A stretch of DNA of 7,854 nt, taken from positions 1 to 7,854 of the forward strand of contig CAIXUF010001109.1 of the NCBI GenBank assembly GCA_903922535.1. The letters are read 5' to 3'. The notes under the pieces were generated by a model, which saw only the letters and a list, made by a program, of their open reading frames with translations, was not told where the DNA came from and made no database searches. Both the position numbers and the translations under genes were made by a program. The DNA is from Candidatus Hydrogenedentota bacterium (GTDB lineage Bacteria; Hydrogenedentota; Hydrogenedentia; Hydrogenedentiales; CAITNO01). Shown here in pieces: positions 1-5,351 of this stretch (position 1 is its first letter; each line of letters starts with the position of its first letter).

Positions 1-1883
1 CGCCCGTCGTTCATGATGCTGGGAACCGACTCGCTGACGGAACTGTTGGTCAGCTTCTGCATGTGGCCGCCGTCCGCGTCCATCCGGTAAAGGACCGATG
101 TTGTGAAGAAGTCCGGGCCGTCGCAGAGAATCCCGTACTCACAGCGGGTTGACACAAAACAGAAGCCACCATCGGGAAGAAAGCAGGGATGCATGTCGTC
201 CGTGTGGTGGCGGTAGGTCCTGGGTCGGCCCGCCCAAGAGTCCAGGTTGCGCTTCTCGTAAGTCTTGATGCGCTCGGCCTCGTCGGGCGGCGGCGTCGTC
301 AGCGCGCGCGTTTTCTTTCCATCGAGTCCCGCCTGATAGATGCGAAAGCCTTCGCCCTGCTTTTCTTTCAGGTCATACACCACGGAGCGGCCGTCGAAAC
401 TCAAATCATAGCGCCCGATAACGCCCGGCTTCGCGCCGGTCTGGAGCGGGGCGACCTTCTTGTCCGCCAGGGACAATGTGCAGAGCCCGCCCTCAAAATG
501 CTCCACGCCGTCGATGAAGTCCGTGTAGTAATGGGAAGACTGGAAGGTGTGGCGGCGGTTGAAGATCACTCGGTCAAAATCGATGACGGGATTCTTGACG
601 ACCAGCGCCTCATACTGGATGCCCTTGAGACGGTCCCGCAGCGGTTGAAGCGCCTCCACGGTGAGGTCGGGCGTTGCGGTTTGGCCGACCTGCCGTTCCA
701 CCCCGGCAAGGTCCGACAGGTACTTCTCCGCCCCGGCATACCGGTCACCATACTGGCGCTGGAGATAACCAATGGCGCGACGGAGACTGTCCGGATTAAT
801 TCCGCCCATCACCGTGCGCGCGAGGTCGTCCCGACGCGAGCGCAGATATTCGGCGCGCACCCCCGCAAGCCCGGTCGCATCGCTGACTGCGGGCATCGGC
901 TCCCGGGGCGGCGCGGCAACGCGGACGTCCGTGCGCACGGCGTCATAATAGCGGCGCGCCAGCATGGACCAATTGCCCGGCGTCCAGTTGTCGGCCCAGA
1001 TTCCGTCTTCCTGTTCCCAGGCCATTTCCTGGCGCGCGGCCGGGTCGGGAAAGTCCTCCCGGGTGCGCACCCACAAGGCATCCCGGGCCTCGGCGGCGGC
1101 GTCACAGGACTTTGTGAGCGGGGCGCTGGTGCGCGTGCGGTGCAATGCACGGCCGAATTTCCCATCGGTCCATTCGCATGCGTTGATATCGGCGCCGTCG
1201 AAGGGCCAGTAGGACGCCAACCCTTTGGCGGGCGCATGTTCGGGCGATTCCATGCATGAAAGGATTTCCGCCGCGCTCAGCATGCGCGCATAGACGCGCA
1301 GTTCGTCGAGGTCCCCTTCAAAGGCGGTCGGGTTGGGAAAGTTCTCGGACGTGTACCCGATCTTGAAGACGTGCCCGCGCACATCCGGCTTTGCCTCAAG
1401 TTTGGTTTCGGCGTCCGCACGACCGTCAACATAAAGCTGCTGCAGATGCGGATTCCCGGCGAGAGCAACGTGGTGCCATTGTCCGTCCGCAACGGTCACG
1501 GTTGAGGTGACGCACCCCACGCAGCCGATGTCATAACAGAGATGGCCGTCGCGCACAAAGAAGGATTTGCCCTGCGCTTCCCAGGCGCCTTTCTGTGGTG
1601 CCTTGGCCAGAATGGTCCCGCCGGAGGTGGTGCGAATCCATGCCGTGATCGTGAACTCGGCCCCGCCGAAGTCGGGCACCGGCGTTGGGTGTCCGCCGCG
1701 CTGTTCCTCGGCGTGCAGCGCCTGCCGCGCTTCAAGGAGCGTGTCATGCCAATTCGCTTTCTTGACGTACACTTCGCCAACCCTGGAAGACGGGTCAGCG
1801 TCGGCGGGTACGGAGACAGCCAATAGCAGCACTGCCAACACGTTTATAGTCAACATAACAGTCTTTTCGGCGTGGTATCTCAT
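1..1883 (-). CDS. Secreted LamG-domain HzsA-related protein, 3' end cut by the window
   Basis: The frame is open from an ATG at 1881-1883 to the left edge (627 codons, no stop), so the C-terminus is missing. Residues 1-29 look like a signal peptide (basic start, core around VLAVLLLAVSV, then ADA). Residues 70-207 form a LamG/concanavalin-A-like domain: FTITAWIRT near 77-85, WHHVAL at 136-141, LYVDG at 150-154, and DLDELRVYARMLSAAEI at 191-207. After a linker, residues 430-627 resemble HzsA-related proteins: NPVIDFDRVIF, a YDLSFDGRSVVYD strand pair, then DDMHPCFLPDGGFCFVSTRC and LYRMDADG, typical of PD40-like propeller blades. Hydrazine synthase alpha itself also carries haem domains; no CxxCH is visible here, but the rest is off-window. 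A role in hydrazine synthesis is therefore not implied; a secreted binding or enzyme scaffold of unknown function is likelier. The Shine-Dalgarno sequence is weak (AAAGG). Met10 is an alternative start; an in-frame TGA lies just upstream of Met1. Confidence 0.8.
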   Translation of the reverse strand, partial: MRYHAEKTVMLTINVLAVLLLAVSVPADADPSSRVGEVYVKKANWHDTLLEARQALHAEEQRGGHPTPVPDFGGAEFTITAWIRTTSGGTILAKAPQKGAWEAQGKSFFVRDGHLCYDIGCVGCVTSTVTVADGQWHHVALAGNPHLQQLYVDGRADAETKLEAKPDVRGHVFKIGYTSENFPNPTAFEGDLDELRVYARMLSAAEILSCMESPEHAPAKGLASYWPFDGADINACEWTDGKFGRALHRTRTSAPLTKSCDAAAEARDALWVRTREDFPDPAARQEMAWEQEDGIWADNWTPGNWSMLARRYYDAVRTDVRVAAPPREPMPAVSDATGLAGVRAEYLRSRRDDLARTVMGGINPDSLRRAIGYLQRQYGDRYAGAEKYLSDLAGVERQVGQTATPDLTVEALQPLRDRLKGIQYEALVVKNPVIDFDRVIFNRRHTFQSSHYYTDFIDGVEHFEGGLCTLSLADKKVAPLQTGAKPGVIGRYDLSFDGRSVVYDLKEKQGEGFRIYQAGLDGKKTRALTTPPPDEAERIKTYEKRNLDSWAGRPRTYRHHTDDMHPCFLPDGGFCFVSTRCEYGILCDGPDFFTTSVLYRMDADGGHMQKLTNSSVSESVPSIMNDG

Positions 1884-1942
1884 GGGGACCTTTGGGTCGT
1901 CCTTGAACGGACAGTTGCCTCATGTCTGCGTAAAGGGCGGTT

Positions 1943-1971
1943 TTCATAAGAGTGCGGCGACTCAGTCTCAA
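1943..1971 (-). promoter_or_regulatory. Putative sigma-70 promoter of the HzsA-related gene
   Basis: On the minus strand, TTGAGA (1966-1971) is followed after exactly 17 nt by TATGAA (1943-1948), matching 5/6 and 4/6 of the consensus. Transcription would start near 1936, giving a leader of about 50 nt before the ATG at 1883. It slightly overlaps the 3' end of the beta-helix relic. Prediction from sequence only. Confidence 0.4.
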
Positions 1972-2153
1972 AATGGTATCAGACCTCGGCCGATCCGCAC
2001 CAACCCTCGCATCGCGTCTTCTCCACCAATTGCGGTGATGTCCGCAGACCAGTTTCGTTCATCACGGGCGGTCTCCGTCCCCGCAAAGCCGCCGCACACC
2101 GAGCCCCCAGCCTTCATGTTCAGTACAGGGTCTGCCCGTTTTGTGGATTGCAC
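1968..2153 (-). pseudogene. Relic of a right-handed beta-helix (POMP-like) surface protein gene
   Basis: A 61-codon open stretch reads, in its middle, LNMKAGGSVCGGFAGTETAR, then DERNW, then ITAIGGEDAMRG. This is the family pattern of bacterial beta-helix proteins (V-LKAGV-YGGFAGTE-xx-RDW/RNW-xx-TIIDGE). The intact plus-strand gene at 7293 has the same pattern (NLKAGVTLYGGFAGTESAQE, then QRDW), and 17 nt encoding GGFAG are identical (2077-2093 against 7632-7648 on the opposite strand). The relic has no signal peptide, no Shine-Dalgarno sequence, no repeats after the motif, and a stop 15 codons past the DG/GG position, so it cannot encode a functional family member. It lies between the rny terminator and the promoter of the next gene. 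Alternatively it is a chance frame, but the order and spacing of the motif argue against that. Confidence 0.55.
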
Positions 2154-2174
2154 CCGATTTTGGGACCAAGAGAA

Positions 2175-2211
2175 ACATGCCCCCCTGCGCGGTTCGCGCA
2201 GGGGGGCATGT
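2175..2211 (-). terminator. Intrinsic terminator of rny
   Basis: A perfect 16-bp stem (ACATGCCCCCCTGCGC and its complement) closes a 5-nt loop at 2191-2195. It lies 21 bases past the rny stop. On the minus strand the stem is followed by TTCTCTT, a short U-rich tract. Strength and position fit a factor-independent terminator; the U-tract is imperfect. The stem could also act weakly on the plus strand, but no plus-strand gene approaches it. Confidence 0.85.
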
Positions 2212-2231
2212 CGATTCAGAAATGTTTGGGA

Positions 2232-3803
2232 TTACTTTGCGATTTCGACGGCCCGGGTTTCGCGGACCACGGTGACGCGGATCTGGCCGGGATAGGTCAT
2301 CTCGGCCTCGACCTTGCGGGCGATGTCGTGCGAAAGCTGGACGGCTTCGGCGTCGCTGACCTTGTCGGGCTGGACGACGATGCGCACTTCGCGGCCGGCC
2401 TGGATGGCGAAGGCCTTGTCCACGCCCGGGAAGCCGTCGGCGATCTGCTCCAACTGCTCCAGGCGCTTGATGTAGTTTTGCAGCATTTCGCTGCGCGCGC
2501 CGGGGCGGGAGGCCGACATGGCGTCGGCCGCCTGCACGAGCACGGCCGTGAGGGTGTTCATGGGCATTTCGGCGTGGTGCGCGCCGACGGCGTTGGCAAT
2601 GGCTTCCGGCTCGCCGTAGCGCTTGCACAGGTCGTGGCCCAGGATGGCGTGGGAGCCCTCGACCTCGTGGGTGAGCGCCTTGCCCAGGTCGTGGATCAGT
2701 CCGGCGCGCTTGGCCTCATGGATGTTGACGCCCAGTTCGGCGGCCATCAGGCCGGCGATGTGGCAGACTTCCATCGAGTGGCGCAGCACGTTCTGGCCGT
2801 AGGAGGTGCGGTAGCTGAGACGGCCCAGGAGCTTGATGATCTCCGGGTGCAGCCCGTGCACGTCGGCCTCCATGCAGGCCTCCTCGCCGCGTTCCTTGAT
2901 GGTGCGCGCCAGTTCCTCGGTGACCTTCTCGACCACCTCCTCGATGCGGGCCGGGTGAATGCGCCCGTCCTGGATGAGGCGTTCAAGGGTGATTCGGGCG
3001 GTTTCGCGGCGGATGGGGTCAAACCCGGAGAGCACAACCGCCTCGGGCGTGTCGTCGATGATGACGTTCACGCCGGTGGCGTTCTCCAGGGCGCGGATGT
3101 TGCGGCCCTCGCGGCCGATGATGCGCCCCTTCATGTCGTCGCTGGGCAGGGCCACCACGGAAACCGTGGTTTCGGCGGTGTGGTCGGAGGCGCAGCGCTG
3201 GATGGCCTCGCCGATGATCCAGCGGGCCTTCTTGTCGGCGTTTTCGCGCAGTTCGTCCTCAATGCGCTTGAGTTCGAGGGCACAGTCGCGCTTGACCTCG
3301 TTTTCGAGGCGGGCGAAGAGGTCCCGGCGGGCCTGCTCGGCCGTGAGCCCGGCGAGGGCCTCCAGTTTGGCGAGCTGTTCGGCAATGACGGCGGCCAGGC
3401 GTTCGCGCTCTTTCTCGTTGGCCTTTTCCCTGGCGACCAGGTTCCGTTCCTGGGCGGTCATTTCGGCCGTGGTCTTGTCGAGCGCGGCGGCGCGGGTGTC
3501 GAGGCCCTGTTCCTTGGTGACGAGGCGCTTTTCCACCTCGGCCATTTCACGGCGGGCCTCCCGCTTTTCCTGTTCGAGTTTTTCGCGGAGACTGATTTCG
3601 AGTTCTTTGGCGGCGTTCTTGCCGTCCCGGACGATTCCTGAAGCGTTGCGCTCGGCTTCGCTGATGAGTTGGGCCGACTCCCGTTTGGCCCGGCTGACGG
3701 AACTGTTGCTCCGGAACTGGGCGAGGATCATGTCAACGAGAAACCCCACCACAAGTCCGGCTGCGGCCAATCCCGCCGCAATGTAAATATTTACCATCGG
3801 CAT
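2232..3803 (-). CDS. rny: Ribonuclease Y (membrane-anchored endoribonuclease)
   Basis: Complete 523-aa protein, the usual RNase Y length. RNase Y makes the initial endonucleolytic cuts in mRNA decay at the inner face of the membrane. Domains in order: N-terminal membrane anchor (about 4-27, IYIAAGLAAAGLVVGFLV); long charged coiled coil (about 35-195, rich in E, K, R and A); KH RNA-binding domain with the GxxG loop in GRIIGREGRNI (226-236); and an HD hydrolase domain with His342 (RHSMEV), the His371-Asp372 pair (LIHDLGKA), the HH pair at 409-410 (GAHHAE) and Asp427 (QAADAMSASRPGAR). No catalytic residue appears lost. The start at 3803 was chosen because AGGAGGT lies 7 nt upstream. An in-frame ATG at 3827 would place that ribosome binding site inside the coding region, and Met3 would be only slightly worse spaced. 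The gene has its own consensus promoter and a long structured leader upstream, and a strong terminator downstream, so it appears monocistronic. TAA stop. Confidence 0.97.
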   Translation of the reverse strand: MPMVNIYIAAGLAAAGLVVGFLVDMILAQFRSNSSVSRAKRESAQLISEAERNASGIVRDGKNAAKELEISLREKLEQEKREARREMAEVEKRLVTKEQGLDTRAAALDKTTAEMTAQERNLVAREKANEKERERLAAVIAEQLAKLEALAGLTAEQARRDLFARLENEVKRDCALELKRIEDELRENADKKARWIIGEAIQRCASDHTAETTVSVVALPSDDMKGRIIGREGRNIRALENATGVNVIIDDTPEAVVLSGFDPIRRETARITLERLIQDGRIHPARIEEVVEKVTEELARTIKERGEEACMEADVHGLHPEIIKLLGRLSYRTSYGQNVLRHSMEVCHIAGLMAAELGVNIHEAKRAGLIHDLGKALTHEVEGSHAILGHDLCKRYGEPEAIANAVGAHHAEMPMNTLTAVLVQAADAMSASRPGARSEMLQNYIKRLEQLEQIADGFPGVDKAFAIQAGREVRIVVQPDKVSDAEAVQLSHDIARKVEAEMTYPGQIRVTVVRETRAVEIAK

Positions 3804-4069
3804 GCACCCTACCTCCTGGTTCCACATGGGAACGCCTGGTTACGGTTCATCAGGCAGGAGGAGCGCAGTCGAACGGACGCGTTCGCAAATCACCCGTACA
3901 GACGGGGTCTTTGCGGCGATCCCAAAGGCTTGCCAACATTTGCTGTCGCGCTTGTCATGGCGAGAATACCCGAACCGCCCGCTGGGGGCGTGTAGTATGT
4001 CTTCTTTGTCCGAATGTCTGCCGACCTCAACCTACCGGAAGTTCCTTATATAAAAAGTCTTAGCGTTGC
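3804..4069 (-). other. Long structured 5' leader of rny (no gene recognised)
   Basis: From the predicted start near 4069 to the rny ATG there are about 265 nt with no convincing reading frame. Besides the ribosome-binding-site junction it contains: a hairpin at 3870-3885 (CGAACG/CGTTCG, 4-nt loop); a longer hairpin at 3884-3915 with an outer CGCAAA/TTTGCG stem, an internal loop with opposed GA steps, and an inner 5-bp stem closing a tetraloop; and a weaker hairpin at 3976-3990 (CGCCC/GGGCG). The first two overlap by two bases. I compared it by eye with 6S RNA, SRP RNA, RNase P RNA, tmRNA and GEMM-type riboswitches and found no match, so its class is unknown. Confidence 0.45.
3811..3861 (-). 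promoter_or_regulatory. rny ribosome binding site inside a predicted three-way junction
   Basis: The AGGAGGT Shine-Dalgarno sequence (3811-3817) lies 7 nt before the rny ATG. Within it, 3812-3818 is perfectly complementary over 7 bp to 3855-3861 (CAGGAGG with CCTCCTG on the transcript). The enclosed segment folds without slack: GTTCC/GGAAC at 3819-3823 and 3829-3833 with a 5-nt loop, one free base at 3834, and CCTG/CAGG at 3835-3838 and 3851-3854 with a 12-nt loop. The whole forms a compact three-way junction that would hide the Shine-Dalgarno sequence. Pairings are read directly from sequence; a regulatory role is inference. Confidence 0.5.
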
Positions 4070-4075
4070 CGGGCC

Positions 4076-4105
4076 ATTATATGCAGGCGGGGTGGTTCCT
4101 GTCAA
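4076..4105 (-). promoter_or_regulatory. Consensus sigma-70 promoter for rny
   Basis: On the minus strand, TTGACA (4100-4105) is followed after 18 nt by TATAAT (4076-4081). Both hexamers match the consensus 6/6. The start of transcription would fall near 4069. It lies between the stop of the upstream secreted-protein gene (4348) and rny, so it gives rny independent transcription. A second TATAAT at 4109-4114 on the same strand lacks a good -35 and is probably not used. Confidence 0.8.
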
Positions 4106-4133
4106 TGAATTATACGCGACACCTTAAGTTATT

Positions 4134-4207
4134 CCCGCGCGCGCGGGTTGTCCGGCCACGGGGCGTGCCGGTTGGCGGCGGTGCGGCATGCCGGGTTAGA
4201 CCCGGCA
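4134..4207 (-). terminator. GC-rich hairpins after the secreted-protein gene, possible transcription end
   Basis: Two inverted repeats sit 140-215 bases past the stop at 4348: TGCCGGGT/ACCCGGCA (4189-4196 and 4200-4207, 3-nt loop, 8 bp) and a 14-base palindrome of alternating C and G at 4134-4147. Neither is followed by a U-tract on the minus strand, so a standard intrinsic terminator is doubtful. They could end or protect the upstream transcript, insulating it from the rny promoter. The remaining bases from 4208 to 4347 hold nothing I recognise. Confidence 0.3.
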
Positions 4208-4347
4208 CGGGCGGGATTGGCATCATCGGGCGTCTGGAAAACAGCCTGAACCGGCTGCTCAAGAAGCGCAAACCCGGCCTCAAAGCCCCAAACAAAGACC
4301 AAATCGAACGGGACGTCCCCGGAATTGCGCGCGTTGGCGTGGCGGTG

Positions 4348-5259
4348 TCACCGGAGGGGTTTCTTCTCCAGGTAAGACTTGTAGAGAGGCACCGCATCTT
4401 CGTCTTTGGAAAGGGTGCGCACCACCAGTCGGGTTTGGGCCGTGGCGGTTTCCCCCGCCTTGACGTCGCGGCCGAACAGGCACAGGTAGAGTGACCGGTG
4501 CCCCTCGCCCGCGTTCGGCGTCATCAGCGCGAAACAGTCCTCCGGCCGGGCCATCAGGACGGCGCAGAGGCCGTTGTCCTTGTTCCGGCGGATGCCGAGG
4601 GGCGCGGCAAACTCGTCGCGGATCACCCAGTCCACCGGACTCGGCTCAATCTTCCAGCGGCCGTCCTGTATGACCGGCACCGCATCGTGGTCGCGGGGAA
4701 AGGCCTGCCACACGCCCGCGGCCGGTTCCGTGGATTGGAAGAACGGTTCTTTTTCCGGTCCACCCTTGGCATAGACCGTCGTGGCGGGGAAAGCCTCCGC
4801 AAAATAGGATGCCAGGAAGGACTCAAAGGCTTTGAGGTCCGCGTTGGCCGTGACCGAGGTTGTCAGGTCAAGCGTGTCGGGCGCGGCCCAGCGGTAGACG
4901 GCCCCCATTTCAAAAGGCCGGTCGTCGGCCGCGGGCCAGTGCACCTCGACCGCGCCGTCGGTCAGCAGTTTGGCGGTGCTTGGCCATTCCCATGCCCCGT
5001 GGCCGTAGCGCTTGTTGGCCGTGAACACGCGATAGTGGCTGAAGAGGCCGTAGGCGTTCCCCTCAAGGCGGGTTCCCGTTGGAATGTGGTCCACCGACAG
5101 CAGCCCGATGGACCGGCCGTCGGCGCGCAGCGTTCCCTTTAGGATGCCCGTGTTGAACGTATACGCCCCATTGTCCGCCTGTTGAAAGGCCAGGCTTGGG
5201 GATTCGGCCTGAACGCTGGCCGTTGCGAAGGCTATGAGGGCAAAGATCATCAGGCGCAT
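4348..5259 (-). CDS. Secreted protein of unknown function, probably beta-sandwich
   Basis: Complete 303-aa protein with TGA stop. An AAAGGA Shine-Dalgarno sequence sits about 6 nt before the ATG, supporting this start; Met4 is possible. Residues 1-18 form a signal peptide ending SVQA before ES. The mature part is rich in predicted beta strands and aromatic residues, without repeats or membrane segments: GILKGTLRADGRSIGLLSVD (38-57), YGLFSHYRVF (70-79), GHGAWEWPS (86-94), VYRWAAPDTLDLTTSVT (121-137), and a C-terminal strand run GETATAQTRLVVRTL (269-283). The pattern recalls galactose-mutarotase-like beta-sandwich domains, but I cannot name a family and no catalytic residues are identifiable. 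Two cysteines lie near the end (232 and 242), a third at 260. The C45 hydrolase gene ends 92 bases upstream on the same strand, so co-transcription is likely, although one product is exported and the other is apparently cytoplasmic. Confidence 0.87.
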   Translation of the reverse strand: MRLMIFALIAFATASVQAESPSLAFQQADNGAYTFNTGILKGTLRADGRSIGLLSVDHIPTGTRLEGNAYGLFSHYRVFTANKRYGHGAWEWPSTAKLLTDGAVEVHWPAADDRPFEMGAVYRWAAPDTLDLTTSVTANADLKAFESFLASYFAEAFPATTVYAKGGPEKEPFFQSTEPAAGVWQAFPRDHDAVPVIQDGRWKIEPSPVDWVIRDEFAAPLGIRRNKDNGLCAVLMARPEDCFALMTPNAGEGHRSLYLCLFGRDVKAGETATAQTRLVVRTLSKDEDAVPLYKSYLEKKPLR

Positions 5260-5351
5260 GGTCGTTCCTTTCCCGTCTTTAACCCGCCCGGGTTAATGTC
5301 GTGTCGGATGGCTCCTTGACGTGCCATTCGTTCCGCTTTTCAGGTTCGGCT

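Larger units (their letters stand above)
1884..2231. other. Intergenic region between rny and the HzsA-related gene
   Basis: This 348-base gap contains no convincing intact gene. From right to left in transcription order it holds the rny terminator hairpin, the beta-helix relic and the putative promoter of the HzsA-related gene. Nothing else recognisable was seen. Confidence 0.7.

Noticed and set aside
189..1259. Plus-strand open frame of 356 codons opposite the HzsA-related gene
   Set aside because: The minus strand gives a signal peptide, LamG and HzsA-related motifs in one uninterrupted frame; the plus frame shows no recognisable domain.
2148..3641. Long plus-strand open frame of 497 codons opposite rny
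   Set aside because: It is antisense to the complete, motif-rich RNase Y gene, reads as low-complexity G/A/D/L/V sequence, and arises from the GC-rich third codon positions of rny.
3804..3827. Extension of RNase Y to the in-frame ATG at 3827
   Set aside because: It would put the strong AGGAGGT ribosome binding site inside the coding sequence and add eight residues before the membrane anchor without a ribosome binding site of their own.
3884..3915. Possible cyclic-di-GMP (GEMM) riboswitch in the rny leader, suggested by GGCAAGCC and CCGCAAAG on the transcript
   Set aside because: The second stem and the conserved joining sequences of GEMM are missing, and the bases form a different, self-contained hairpin.
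4066..4494. Plus-strand open frame of 142 codons across the gap upstream of rny
   Set aside because: No ribosome binding site, no recognisable domain, and its 3' half is antisense to the secreted-protein gene.
5281..5294. Inverted repeat AACCCG/CGGGTT in the gap between the C45 and secreted-protein genes
   Set aside because: Only 6 bp with a 2-base loop and no U-tract; too short to be called a terminator or operator.
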